Part shown: positions 1-12,420 of the stretch, one piece after another
How the letters are laid out: each line of letters begins with the position of its first letter
Numbering within the stretch: position 1 is the stretch's first letter
Assembly: GCA_013397865.1 (NCBI GenBank)
Contig: VZTI01004087.1
Coordinates: 434,260 to 498,259 of the forward strand
From: Struthidea cinerea
Taxonomy: Eukaryota; Chordata; Aves; Passeriformes; Corcoracidae
Length of the DNA: 64,000 nucleotides
Direction: 5' to 3'
Translations under genes and position numbers: made by a program
The notes under the pieces: model-generated
What the model was told of the DNA's origin: nothing
What the model saw: the letters and a program-made list of their open reading frames with translations, nothing else
The model's database searches: none

Positions 1-1520
1 TGTGAAATCTCTGCCTTCCTGCTTTAGGCTGTTGATTAGACAATAAAGAATTTTCTTATTCTATTGATAGATTTATTTCATTTGATTAACAATAATGTAA
101 TGAAAATAACTCATTCTATTCAATTCTTTCAATAATATCAAAGTAAAATTAGAATAGTGAGAGAATGTATATTGTGTTAATTTTCAAATATGCTTACAAA
201 AAGAAAGAGAAATCTATTCAGATCAAGACAAAGGAATATGCTAAGAATATTTAATTGAAATCTGGATATCTCAGTGTAAGTATTCTCGAGTAATATGTCT
301 TGCTTTTTATGCTATACAAGCAGAAAAGTCCAGTGCTATGGTTGATGCTTCCAATTTAGGAATTCTAAGTGTAGACTGACAAACCACCTTGTCAGTTTTG
401 CTAATGCACTAAATGGGGCCAGGTTTTCACCATTTAGACTTCCCTTGAAAAGAAGCCCTCTGGAATTTAGAAGGAGCTACTACCTAAGCCATGCAAGCAA
501 TTCTGATACGGACCAGTAATAATGGAGTGTACTTATTATCTGGTAGTTATGTAAATTTAATAACTCTGTACACAACACATGCATATCTAGACCACCATTA
601 GAAAATAATTGTTAGACAAAGACTACACAACAGTGAACCTCACACCATATCTGAAGAGAGTTGTACATTCTTAGAATCATATAGACCTCAGCACAACTGA
701 ATGCTGAATGAATAAGACAACTGTCTTTGTAAACCCTAAACCAGACATAATTTTAAAAAAATCTGTGGTCTAAAGTTGTCTTGAGACATCCCAGAAATAT
801 TTCTTGATACATTTTTAGATCTCTGGATCTGAGCATGTTTTTATTAGATTTTGAATCTAATATTTTTTAAGCTACTTAAATGCAGAAACATAATGAGGAA
901 AGGATGAGTTCTTTGTTTATTTGAGTTTTTTTTGTTTTGTGACATTCATTAAAAAATTCAAATGAGTCTTCCCCAAGGACAGTCTGGGTAGCTAATTAAC
1001 CTCTGTAGAGCATACTTATTTGTTACAGAAGATTCCGATATTTCAAAAATGAGTGCATCTTTTATCTTATCCTGAATCATGTCTTTGTTTCAAAGAATGT
1101 GCTTCCCTGCTTGTCTGGCTTTCAGAAGATGTACTTCCACTTTCCCTTCCTAGTAGTTGCTTGGCAAGGGTGACCATCAAAAGTTACAGTTGAGTGTCCT
1201 ACTACAGTTTAATTATTGCAGAAAACTCATGAGAAAGAACAGCCTCTAGGGGAATACCACATGCACAGCTCAATAATCCTAATCAATCTAATTAAATTTC
1301 TGTGAAATAAGCATTTTTTAAAAGATTTCCAGAGGTCCGGTAAGTTTGCCTTATTGTTTAGTGTTGCAGGCACTATCTTTAATCAGGGAATGTTTCTCAA
1401 ATGTTGCAATGAATAATGCATTAGATTTGAATGGAAAAGTCCTTGCACAGAGCCACTGCAATGGCATAGGAGAGAATACTTTCATTTTGAGAGCAGACTT
1501 GTGGATGTGATCTGATGCCT
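1..1520. other. AT-rich unique sequence, no gene seen
   Basis: No reading frame of note, no recognisable transposon and no simple repeat beyond short A and T runs. It ends where a minus-sense LTR begins with a TG dinucleotide at 1521. Confidence 0.5.
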
Positions 1521-1914
1521 TGTGATAGGTTGTCCCTGGCTGGACATCAGGTGCCTATCTAAGTTGTTCTATCCCTTCCCTCCTCAGCTGGAAAGGAAGA
1601 GAAAATATATAAGGACAGTCTCATGAGTTGAGATAAAGACCAGGAGAGATCACTCATCAGTTGCAGTCACGGGTAAAAAAGACTCAGCTTTGGGAAAAAT
1701 AATTTAATATATTGCGAGTCAAATCAGAGGTAGGTAGTGAAAAATAGAGCAAAATCTTAAATAAACACCTTCCCTCCACATCTCTCTTCTTCCAGGGCTC
1801 AGCTTCACTTGCAATTTCTCTACCTGCTCACCCCCAGTGACACCAAGGGACAGAAATGGGGATTGTGTATCATACATTGACTCAGTCCCACATGACCCTA
1901 ATGTGGAAGGAGCA
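1521..1914 (-). mobile_element. ERVL-type LTR, 3' portion, antisense to the window
   Basis: On the minus strand this reads as the 3' part of the same LTR family seen at 3173-3694, 36712-37778 and 55715-55950. Shared blocks in order from the left edge are the terminal TGTGATAGG-like end, the CAGCTG-containing block near 1585, the GAGAAAATATA block near 1600, the GAGTTGAGATAAAGACC block near 1628, and a minus-strand polyadenylation-like A/T-rich block near 1705. The 5' part of the LTR is missing, and the fragment abuts CR1 sequence near 1915. Divergence from the plus-sense copy at 3173 is substantial by eye, so the two are separate old insertions or an old inverted duplication. Family assignment is from recognition of avian LTR sequence; the exact Repbase name is not assigned. 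Confidence 0.75.
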
Positions 1915-3172
1915 GCAGAGACAAAGACCTTATAGAAACCCAGGTAGATGACATCAGTCAATTTTCCCTTTTTGACCATTGCAGTCAGTCCATCACAGAA
2001 GTCCACCAGTTTGGTCAGAACAATTTGCTTTTAGTGAAGCCATGCTGGCTGCCTCAGATGACCTGCTTGTCTTGTGTGAGCCTTAACATTTCTTCTATGA
2101 GGATCTGCTCCATGAACTTCCCAGGAAAAAAGGTGCGGCTTACTGATCTGTAGTTCCCTGGGTCTTCCTTTCTGCCCTTTGTAAAATTCAGAGTGATGTT
2201 TCCCTTTTTCCAGTCACCAGGGACTTTGCCTGACCGCCATGACTTTTCAAATGTAGTGGAGACTGTCTGAGCAACATCAGCCACCTCCCCCAGAACCCTG
2301 GGATGCATCTCATCAGATCCCATGACTTGTGGCCATTCACTTTCATCAAGGGGTCCCAAACCTGTTGTTAGCTTACAGTGAAAGGAACTTTGCTCCCCCA
2401 ACTCCCACCTAGAGGTTCAGGTACTTGAGACATGGGAAACCTGACTGCCAGAGAAGACTGAGGAGAAGAACTCAATGAGTACCTCAGCCTTCTCCATATC
2501 TGTAATTACCAGTTCTCCCTTCTCACTCATTGTGTGGGTTTACTCTTTCATTCTACTTGGATTTTCCTTGGGCTTTCTGTTTCTGACCTATGAATTTAGA
2601 GATTCCTTTCTTATTATTCTTCACATCCCTTAACAAGTCCCTTTCCAATGGTGCCTTATCTTTCCATATCCCATACCTACACATTCAAACTGTATTCCTA
2701 TTCTTTCCTGGGTCACATATCCTTACTTCCACTGGCTGTGCATTTCCTTCATACTCCTCTAAGTGAGAAGCAGATCCTTGCTCAGCCATATCAATTTCTG
2801 GCCTGCCTTATCTTACTTTCTAAACATCAAGATGAAGAGTTCCTGTGCTCCAAGAAAAGTGGCCTAAAGTTCTGGATTCTGACTTTATTATTTGCCAGGT
2901 TCCTGTTCCTCAAGATCATGAACTTAACCAGGGCACAGTCACTACAGCCCAGGCTGCCACTAATCTAAACCTCTTTAATGAGCTCAGGTGAACTAGTGAG
3001 CACCAGGTCTGGTAACACTTCTTCTCTGGTTAGTTTGCGTAATAATTGGACCAGAAAGTTACCTTTGATGCACTCTAGGAACCCCCTGGACTTCTTTTCA
3101 ATCCAGCCAGCTGTATTGCTTTTCTGGCAGACATCCAGTGGGTTGAAATGCCCTGTTAGGTTGAGCGGTTGG
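1915..3172 (-). mobile_element. CR1 LINE fragment, ORF2 endonuclease to reverse transcriptase
   Basis: Translation of the minus strand gives CR1 ORF2 in order. The end of the endonuclease domain is at about 3165-2965 (HFNPLDVCQKSNTAG followed by FLECIKGNFLVQLL). A linker containing RDVKNNKKG lies near 2610 and ITDMEKAEVL near 2490. The start of the reverse transcriptase is at about 2330-2060 (DEMHPRVLGE, FEKSWRSGKVPGDWKKGNIT, KGRKEDPGNYR) and continues to VIYLGFYKVF near 1930. Frameshifts and stops break the frame, so it is a dead fossil. Both the 5' end and the 3' end, including the octamer tail, are absent. That is odd, because CR1 copies are normally truncated only at the 5' side. Each end abuts an ERVL-type LTR fragment. 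Confidence 0.9.
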
Positions 3173-3694
3173 TTCCTGAAGGACTGCACTCCTTGAAAGG
3201 GACTATGCTGAAGCAGTTTGTTTAAAACTGCTGCCCATGGGAAGGACTTATGCTGGAAAAGATGTTGAAAAACTGTCTTTCATGGGAGGGACCCCACGCT
3301 GGGGCAGGGGAAGAGTGTGACAAGTCCTCCCACTGAGGAGGAAGGAGCAGCAGTGTCAATGTGTGACCTGACTGCAAACCCCATTCCCCATCCCCCTTAA
3401 CTGCTGGAGAGAAGAAGGTTAGGAATTCAGGAGTGAAGTTGAGCCTGGGAAGAAGGGAAACATGGGGGAAGATTCAGTATATTTCTCATCCTACTCTGAC
3501 TTGATTGGTAATATATTAAATTATGTTTCCTCAAATCAGGTCTGTTTTGTCTGTGATTGTAGACTGACCTCTGCCTGTCCTGATGTCGACCCATGAGCCT
3601 TTCGTTGTATTTTCTCTCCCTGTTCAGCTGAGGAGGGGAATGATAGAGCAGCTTTGGTGGGCATATGACGTCCAGCCAGCATCAACCCACCACA
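3173..3694 (+). mobile_element. ERVL-type LTR, 3' portion, plus sense
   Basis: It begins with the CCTGAAGGACTGCAC-type internal repeat and carries further degenerate modules of the form 'CCATGGGAAGGACTTATGCTGG' cut short by divergence. It then shows the GGTAATATATTAAATTA polyadenylation-like block near 3510 and the CAGCTGAGGAGGGGAATGATAGAG block near 3627. It ends in ...CACCACA at 3694. The TG-side 5' part of the LTR is absent. The homologous minus-sense fragment at 1521-1914 makes this pair inverted around the CR1 piece. No target-site duplication is visible between the outer flanks. Confidence 0.8.
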
Positions 3695-6600
3695 GAACCA
3701 AAGACCAAAGCTGCATGCAATGTCAAAATTCTGCCAGTGGCTAAGTCCTTAGTCAAGACAGCTAGAGGACTGAAGAAGAGAAAAGCTGACATGCGGAATG
3801 ATGACATTACACCAAACTATTAAATAGTCCAACAGTTTTTTACTCTAAATGCAAATTTCTTGATACAGTCTTATTAAACAGCCTTATTAAAGGTGTCAGT
3901 CATAAGCAAAAATGAGATCTGCATAGGCAATCAATAATTAAATGCAGGTGCTTTCTGTGCCTTTGATAAAAAAATTAACAATAAAATTATAAAATAATAG
4001 AAGATTTAATTTTGATAATTAATGACATGCATATTTTTTTTTGTTTCTAGCTGATTTGGTCACGAGTATTTTCCTCTATAGAACCTTTGGTTTAAGGCTT
4101 AACCCCCCAAGACAGCTTACTTTAAAAGAAGTTACTTTTGCTCTGCTGCAATTACTTTCTACAGAAATTGTTAAAATGAGAGGATTTGTGATACTTGAAT
4201 TTAAAAAGAAAAAACCCAAAGCAGGAAAAGCCTGGCTTTTACTGGCTAAAGGGTATTGAAATTCAGAAGAATAATGTACCAAATATAGCAAGGTAAAATT
4301 ACAGGGGGTGAAAAAATTCACATGTAGAAAACTGAAAGTAAATTCTATATTGCACATAGCAGCATTATTCAGTTCCACAGGATACTGACACAAGGTTTGG
4401 GAAATTTGAAAAATAGGGATTCCAAAAACATATATCTAAGCTACATCTTTTCTCCTCCCTCTTCTCTCTCCTTGCATTCGCATCTATGTACATATTCCTT
4501 AGTATTTCAAATTAATAGTAGATGTACATCAGAATGCAAATTTCCTCAGCTGAACTTAGAATTAAAAAGAAAACTTGAATTTTAGAACTTAACTTCCTGT
4601 AAGTTTGAATCATATTCCCATTATTCCAAGGAGGATTGATTTCTATTAAAATTCCAGCCCATTTTAGTCTTTGTAATGAGCCTAAAATAGCTGCCAGCTT
4701 GCAGTGCTGGAATTAATGATAATCGAATGTAACACAAAATGTATTTCCATATTTTGTATTGCTTAAATGATTTCATCTCAGATGTAGTATGATTCTTTTT
4801 AGAGATGACTACTTCTATTTAATCTCTTTTCCAATTTTAATTTGAATTTCATATTGTTCCTGACTGTTTAATGAATATTTTGGGACATGGCCATAGTGTT
4901 GTTAATTATACCGGAGACTGAGTATAATTAATTCTTTTGGACCCAAAGTCAGCTAGTTAATCGATTTCTGATGAAACTGAAGATTAAACACAGATAGTTC
5001 ACTTCTTCCTTCATTCATTTTAATTTTCCCTCTTTGAATTCCATCAGATTACTTTGGGAAGTCATTTCTGGCAAATCAATTTGTGGACCCATTTGGGGTA
5101 TTATCCAGATGTTAATAGACGGATGATCCACTCAGGCCAGCCACCTTCCTATCAATGTTGTTTTTTTAATTTTTAAAGAAAACCTTTTGATTCTTTTCAG
5201 TGGATTTACTAGCTTTATTTTTAATTCATATTTAAATGATTCTTTACTGCCTATTAACAGAATAAAAAGGGATCCTCAACAGAGTTCTCTGTAGACCAGA
5301 CAATTCACGAAGTGAAAGCACCATAGTGATGTAGAAGACATTCCTCATATTAGTGAGGCATTAACTCATGTGGCTAAATTTGATTTTAGGGAATGGTCTG
5401 TAAAGGCTCAAATGAAAAAGGAAAAATACGTTAGTATGTCCAGGAGTTGCTGTCACATTTTCTTCCCCTTCCATGCAATAAATAATGGTATATTTTAATT
5501 TTTAATGGTGGGAAAAGCCCTAAAGGCTATAAAGAGAGAATAAAAAAAAGGGCAATTAAAAAATTTAGAAGAAAAGAAGGAAGACTTCCAGTCAATGAGG
5601 GAAAGCTTGTGCATTTTTCATTTATTACTTTACTATTACAGTAACAGATAGTTCTAATTTGCTACTTTCATACTGCAATGGCTCATGATCCAAATGTACT
5701 CTTGCACTGTATTCAATATCCTAAGACAGCTTTTAGTGCTGTTAATTTATAGGCAAGTGAGAAAAAAGCACGTGTACCAGGTGATTTGTCATCTACAATT
5801 TCTGGAAAACTAGGGCCAACAATAAAATATTTAACAACGGCTGCTTACATAAATTAATCCTTTTTGGACAAGATGTGTAAACATATAATTCAAACTCCTC
5901 AACACTTGAGCAGTTTATATGTTAAATTTTTATTAAATGCATTACTGAATAAAAGCCTTGATATTAATTCAGAAATATTTTCTGTTTCTCAGATGAAGAT
6001 CAGATGTGCACGTTCTTTATCAGGAATTGTACTGTTTAATATTCAAACAGAAACTTTGTCAATCTGTAGAAACAAAGACTTCACCAGATTAAATCTCTTC
6101 GGTTTCTAACTAATGTTCTTTGGTATGATTTTGGCAAACTTTCTGCATATTTTTAGCTGTCAGTGGTTAATGTGAAATTTTGTTCCCACAGAACTTAATT
6201 CTATATTTTAAATGAAGTGAAATGTTAGTAGTTTATCATAATATTTAGGCTTTCTAAGTACAGCCTTTTTTTAAGGGAAATGTGCGTATGCATTAAACAG
6301 TCGTTAAAATGTAAGAGGAAAAAACTTCAAAATTTTGCATCTAAGTTTCACATTATAGAACTGCACAGTGCTAGGTAAGGAAAGTATTTGGTCTCAAAAC
6401 TGTGGCGTGAAGAGAAGCCTAATGAGAGTAATGAGGGATGTTTGGACTCGTGAATACCTCCACTTATCATGAAAAAAGTTTATCTTCAAGACTTGCTCTA
6501 GGAGATCATAAAGACAACGATCAATTGTTCTAGACTCAAAACAGCTTACTCTAAATAGCTGTCTAAGATATCTGAATCTGGGAAGATTGAAGTGTTAGAA

Positions 6601-7725
6601 TATAGAACGCCTCTTTATAACCTTCTTATCCCTGAGGTCTAAACAATGTGTGAATAAGTGATTAGGTCTTCAGACTCATGAAAGTCTACACATTAATTCT
6701 TGATGTGTTATAAAACAGAAGTTTGGTCCTGTCTCTAGAAAAACGTGTACTTCCATAGGGTTTGGGTGGTTTGACTGGACACTACTACGGCCATTGCATT
6801 TATGAAATATTAGTTGAACATTAGATTAGATTTTTTTAATTAATAAAATGGCAGGGAGATAATTTGAAGTAATCCAAGGTACTCCATTTTATGGCCTGTG
6901 TTCTTCTCTTTTCACTGGCAAAAACTCCTGTTCATGTTTGTGTTACCTGTGGAGATTTTGAGAATCAGGGAGTCAGACTTTAAGTGCTGTTAAATTCACA
7001 TTTGTAGTGACACTTAAAGCTAGGAGATCTGAGGCGAGTATTTTAATGATGCTTTTGTTTTGCAGCTATTCTCACATTACCCAGCTATAAATGGACAGCT
7101 AAGTGTATGCATAGAGCTCCTGAATGTGAGATAAACAGCAGAATATGATACTAACTACATTTTCCCCTTCCTTTTCCTTTCCACAATTTCACCCCAAGCC
7201 AGTGTAGTTTGGTAGTATTATATGGATATCTGAACTCTAATGGACATCTGACCGTATTATTAATTCAGAAGTACCTAATTAATATGCAGTGGAATAGAAT
7301 GTCTCTTTCTATTTCTATTCTTGGCTTTTAATATGTATTTACCTAGATAAATTACATGGAAATAGTAGGAGGATCTGCTGAGTTGCGGGTGGTCCCTGTT
7401 TAATGAAAGAAGCAAATTCAATTAGACTACATATCATATAATCAAAACTGATTTTCTACGTCATGTAGAAAATGCCAACAGATAATATAATTTCTTTTAT
7501 TTACACCTTTCATAAGAGAAACAGAAGAAATCACCATTAATTCTAGAAAATCTAATCAAAAGACAATAAATAACCTGCTGCAGTAAACTTGCCACAATGC
7601 AGACTGCAATAAAGCAATACTGTTAAGACCCATAAACAAAGGATAACCCTGTGTCCTGGCACTTTGTCTTTCCACTGCTGCATTTCCTTAATTTATCTGT
7701 CTAAAAGTAATTATAGTTATGCTGA
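3695..7725. other. AT-rich unique sequence, no gene seen
   Basis: No transposon or exon is recognised. Small ORFs (for example 4041-4259, preceded by a polypyrimidine tract and a TTTCTAG acceptor-like site at about 4030-4050) have the length and composition expected by chance. Not supported as genes. Confidence 0.45.
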
Positions 7726-7727
7726 TA

Positions 7728-7730
7728 ATA

Positions 7731-7770
<40 letters not shown>
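7728..7770. repeat. (GAT)n trinucleotide microsatellite
   Basis: About 13 perfect ATG/GAT units from 7731, preceded by imperfect ATA units. In one plus frame it encodes an aspartate run inside a short ORF, which I do not regard as coding. Confidence 0.95.
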
Positions 7771-7967
7771 CAATGACGGCAGCAGTGATAACAGTAACAG
7801 CTGGTGTCGTAGAAGTTACTGCAAGCAAAATTGGTTTCATTCATTTAAAAAATAATCTGATCCATCCAACTGCTGAATATTGCTAAATGAAACTGTTGGT
7901 TACAGTATGTGCCAAAAGACTAAAAACAAAAGCATTGCAAAATTCTATGTTAAAAATGTTGAGAAGG

Positions 7968-8620
7968 TGTCCTAGTTTGGACAAATTTGGAGGAGAATAT
8001 CCCCTGATAGAAGTCAGGTCGCAACCACCCCTCCCCCCCAGGTTCGGGAAAAAATTTCCTCAAAGGAAAGTGAAAGAGATAACAAACTATTTATTTAACA
8101 AACACACAGGTGGGGAATAATAATGCTAAATAATGAGATCTCTCTCTCTGTGGAGAGAAAACCTGAGAAGATTTCAGAGGTCCTCTGTAGGTGCGGTCTC
8201 TCTCTTCCTCGGAGCTGGTCGGCGAGGGGCCCCCCCCCCCCCGGGCCTCCGGGAAAATTCTCCTGATGTGTTCAGATGTTGTTGAAACAGTCCAGAAGAG
8301 AAGAAAAGAACAAAAAAACCCAAAAATCCTAGGAAAACGAAATTCAACCCTCCGTCTCTCGCTGGGAGAAAAAGAGCCGGAAAAAAAAAAAAAAAAGGGT
8401 ACCGCAGAAACAGAGGAGCGTATCTCTGTGTCCTTGAAACAACTGCTTTGAAACGGTTTTTGTTTTCTGTCCTTCTCAGGCTCAGTTTAAAGACACAGAA
8501 AAGATTGGTGGGCATAGGGTAGCGATAGGGGATACACATTATAAAGTCACCCCACGACAGAAGGACTCCAGATTTTCCAGCTACTACTGTTGCCAACAGC
8601 CAGCTTCAGACTTTGATACA
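7968..8620 (-). mobile_element. Solo retroviral LTR, minus sense
   Basis: On the minus strand it starts TGTATCAAAGTC and ends CAAACTAGGACA, so it has TG...CA boundaries and is about 650 bp. A minus-strand AATAAA lies at 8090-8095, followed by roughly 120 bp to the 3' end, and a TATA-like TTTATAAT lies near 8540. It contains a 13-base C run (8230-8242) and a long A run near 8380. No internal retroviral genes flank it, so it is a solo LTR. The immediate flanks (GAGAAGG left, TTGGAGG right) do not form a clear target duplication. It resembles passerine LTRs, but I do not assign a family name. Confidence 0.7.
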
Positions 8621-10379
8621 TTGGAGGTCAGTGCTACAAATCTGAATATATGCAATGAACCTTAATTTTGCTCTCTGGCTTGTTTTAATTTTACAGATGC
8701 CAAATATAGTCAAAAACCTATCTAAAAATCAAACTGTATACTGTCTTCATTTAACTTTTTTTTTTCTTCCCTGCAAAGAGATAGTGATTATTTAATGAGA
8801 TTGTTGTACTATTGATAAGCATTTCATATCAAAGGAAACTGTTTCAAGTTTTCTATGTTAATTTTCAATTTTTTCATAGGATGGCCTTAAATATGCCAAA
8901 GAGATTATGATCACATTTTGTCATGTAAAACTACACTTCAAGTTGTCTAACAAAATGATCCTTTGGATAAGGAGGGGGGAAAAACAAAGAAACTCAAACA
9001 ACAACACACTAGGAAAAAAACTAGTCAAGCCAAACCAGAATCTAGACATAAAAATACATTCTCAAAGGAGTAAAAATGAGGAGCTCTGAAGTTTATTTTA
9101 ATAGACCACATGATTTGTTTGCTACACACAGCTGTTTCTTGAAATTTATCAAAAGCAAACTGCCAAAATAGCAGGATTGGTATTATTACCAGCAGTGCTA
9201 TTAATAATAATCATTTTGCCAACTCTAGCTTTACCAGTCCTTCACCTTCATTATTGGTCCTTTAGCAAGAATTCATTCCTATGCTTACTTCTTTACCAAC
9301 ATCACTCCACTTTTTGCCCCCTAATTAGATTCCTTATTCCCCTGTTAGAGGCTGAAGTTTCAAAGATGAAGATTTCTGTGAAGAAGCATTTTTACTGAAA
9401 GGTTAAGTTGAAGTAGCATCACTATATCATCCATGTTATTGAGCATAATGTTATAAGAGAGTTCCTCACTTCAAAGAGAAGAAATTGCCTAAATATTCAG
9501 TACCTTCTCTCAGAATTACTGAGGGATTCAAACTATAACTGTGTAGAAACCCAGAAACCCTTCTATGGACATAACCTAGAACTCCTTGGTCCCAAATTCT
9601 CTGAACCAGTGAGTTTCTTGACTGCTCTTATTCTTGGGGTTTCTTTGGGGTAGATTACTTCCAGCATTTATTTCAGTGCAAAACTCACCTTCACAGAGAT
9701 AGAAAATGAGTCCCACTAAAAGATGAAATTATAGCCTAGAGAAGAGAGCAATGTCATGAAGGCAGCTATCTCTTCAGGTTGGACTGCGCAGTGAGTCTGA
9801 TGGTAATTATACAAAACACCACAGCGAGTTGCTTAAAATAAAACTATTACAAAATTTCTGAAAGGGAAGCTCTGAGTGCTGGGTCACAACAGTTTAAAGA
9901 TACCCATATTCAAAAAAGAGGAAATTTAGGCTAGTCTTTAGTTTTCTGTTACATGTATTCCTTATTTACGTGTAATTTTGGGGGGCCAGCAAACTCTTTC
10001 CGCTCATTTCTTGCAAAATCTGGCAGTGCTAGGATGGCGTTACAAATCTGGCAGTGCTAAGTGCTGGATCTGTCTCATCCAGCCATTATCATCCAAGAAA
10101 ATCCTTACAAAACAGACAGAACGAACTTGTATTTCATCGAGAAACATGTTTACAAGCCAGAAGAGACTCATTGACAAAACATTTTTTACAAAACGTACCC
10201 TTTATCTGAACTCATTTTAAAATTAGCTGCTATTCAAAGCTTAAAATATTGTACTGATCATGTCCATTTCATACAGAAAACTTAGCAAAAATCTGTCTCC
10301 CATCCTAATCTAAATTTTAAGAAAAATATTTAATGAGAGAATGCAGGACAGTGATTGTAAAGTGGGAATTCATTTCCAT
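8621..10379. other. AT-rich unique sequence, no gene seen
   Basis: No recognisable repeat or exon. A small direct repeat of AAATCTGGCAGTGCTA occurs at 10016 and again at 10044, a 28-base offset. Confidence 0.4.
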
Positions 10380-10870
10380 ATGATATGTGAATGTTTGCAT
10401 TTAATTTTTATGAGGATAAATATTGAACACCTGATGCTTTACAAAATTAATTGTCTGATGCTGGATAGATCAGCTAATATCATTATGGAAATTTCTGAGT
10501 GATATACTTGCAATTGTCATGCATATTGCAATAAGACAGTGCAGTGGGAGCTCTTATTTGCCATGGCAACCATTAATTGGATATACAGGAGGTGGTGTTT
10601 TGCTTTAAATAAATCTGACTGGGTCAGCAATGGAATGTTTCAAATACATGATTTATATTTTACACAATTTTTCACTTTTTTTTCCTGGGTTTGAATTAAT
10701 TTTTTCTTTGTATCTATGCGCTCCTCGGAAACAAATGGGATAAAATTCAGTGGAACCCTGGGACATTTTGTTTTATGATTATTTTTGTGAATGCACATTT
10801 TGTATTTCTAAGTCTGACAAATAAAAGCTGATTGTAATTACATTTGTGTTCCTGCCATGAGTTCTCAGGC
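10380..10870. promoter_or_regulatory. Candidate conserved noncoding element with RFX X-box-like site
   Basis: The stretch lacks transposon features and carries a near-perfect palindromic X-box, TTTGCCATGGCAAC at 10557-10570, followed directly by a homeodomain-type TTAATTGG. It also has several TAATTA-like cores, an ATTTGCAT-like octamer variant and AAATAAATCTGACTGG-type blocks. This texture is typical of vertebrate developmental enhancers, but that is inference from motif density. No conservation data can be seen here. Confidence 0.3.
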
Positions 10871-12047
10871 CTCTTTCTCCATTGTTTCTTTCTCATGTGA
10901 CTGTTATTATGGATCAAATAGCTGCTTTACATAAATAATTTCCATAAAAATGTACATTTGGTTTTTGATTTACAGGGAGTTTGACATACGAGACAGTCTT
11001 TTTGCATATCACACTGGGATTTTGAGTGCAATACATTGGGATATATATGTGAAAAATTAACTTCCAAAGGAATGAATCCTAAGCAAATACTCAAAGAGAA
11101 ATTATTAAAATCTGACGACAATAGATATTCCAAGGCAGGAAAGTGTGAAGTGCAAAGAAAAGGCTCTTCTTGAGTTATACATTCCATGGCATATTCACCA
11201 ATAATTTGTTTAGAAAGGGCATGACCATTTCTATGTTAAAATCTGAAGACATTTATAAATGTGATTAATTTTGTACAAGTGAATAATTGTGCCTAAGTCA
11301 AGGAAGACAACTATAGTATTCAAGATCAAATTATTTTCTTTGCTTACCTGTGGAGGTTTTAATGTGGAGGACATTAATACATCAATACTCCCTAACATAT
11401 TGATATGAATATATTAATATTTTCCTGATTTAGGAAAGCATCTGGATTCAATGCAGGACAAAAATATCTCCCTAATATTAGTCAGTGAAGATATTGATGC
11501 TTCAGATTTAGTCCACATAGCTCCATCCTGGAGCATAGTCCATGACCTTGTCAGACTCCTAGGCATGTCATTGCCCACAGGCCTGAACCCAGCCCCAGAG
11601 CAGAATTTGGAGCAGGGTGTGTGCAAAGTACTGTGCACTCTGTGTGGATCGATACACGAGTTCTTTAGGCTGAGGAAGGCTTATTAATAACCAGCTGTGG
11701 GCTTTATTTTATAAATGTGGTGAAAGTGGCATAGTTTGTGGTTTTGTTTTGGATTTTTTCTGTTTTCTTGTTTTCCTGAGTAAAACTATTATCATTTAAT
11801 TTTTTAATACGTATAATTTGATAAGTAGACAAGTCTCCCAAAAGTGAGTTTTATGCCGTTGCTTACCTAACAGAACCCAGCAGGGTGGAGAGTAGACCAT
11901 CATATTTTCTCTGTTTCTGTGGAAACCACACCACCATATTCCAATCAATAGACTGCTATATAAGAGGTTTATTTCCTTCTTATGCAATTCGGCATTGAAT
12001 CTGTATATAGCCATAATGTTCTGAGAATGGTCTTTTGGATTGGGCAT
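10871..12047. other. Unique sequence; unassigned short ORFs near 11414-11687
   Basis: A 78-codon plus-strand ORF (11451-11687) and a 74-codon minus-strand ORF (11414-11638) overlap in a locally GC-richer patch. Neither product is recognised and both-strand openness suggests compositional chance. Nothing else is seen. Confidence 0.35.
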
Positions 12048-12420
12048 TGTTGGCAATTGAGTCACGGATCCAGATCAACAGGGAATCTGAATCGTTTATT
12101 CAAAGGAATGAGCTGGTTTTATACACTTTTCCAAGGCACAGTATTTCCTTATATGGCAATTCTCACTACGTGACCTATCCCGTGTTGCCACATCAGCAAC
12201 ACACTTCCTCCTATAGGGTGATCATTCACTGTTCACCCATCCGTCAGCTCCCGGCAGGCTCCTCTCCGTAGGGGTCTGCCGTGTGACACCTCCTCCTGCC
12301 AGGGTCTGGTGGAGACAAGCCTCTCTGTGCCGCCATGTGCTCCTTTGTGCTGCCATGTGCCTCTGCAGGCAGGTTTTACAGCTTGTAACTCAACTTTATT
12401 CCATCTCTTCCCACAGGACA
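12048..12420 (-). mobile_element. Short solo LTR, ERVK-like, minus sense
   Basis: Minus-strand reading begins TGTCCTGTGGGAAGAG at 12420 and ends near TGCCAACA at 12048, about 370 bp. A minus-strand TATAAAA (about 12117-12123) precedes a minus-strand AATAAA (12096-12102), the expected order for promoter and polyadenylation signals of an LTR. GC content rises in the U3-like half. No internal retroviral sequence and no clear target duplication are visible, so the exact ends are approximate. Confidence 0.65.

Noticed and set aside
4041..4259. Possible exon after a good polypyrimidine tract and TAG acceptor
   Set aside because: No donor site with a continuing frame, Lys-rich low-complexity end, and no recognisable domain.
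7664..7855. ORF with a run of aspartates
   Set aside because: The run is the (GAT)n microsatellite. The flanking codons give no recognisable protein.
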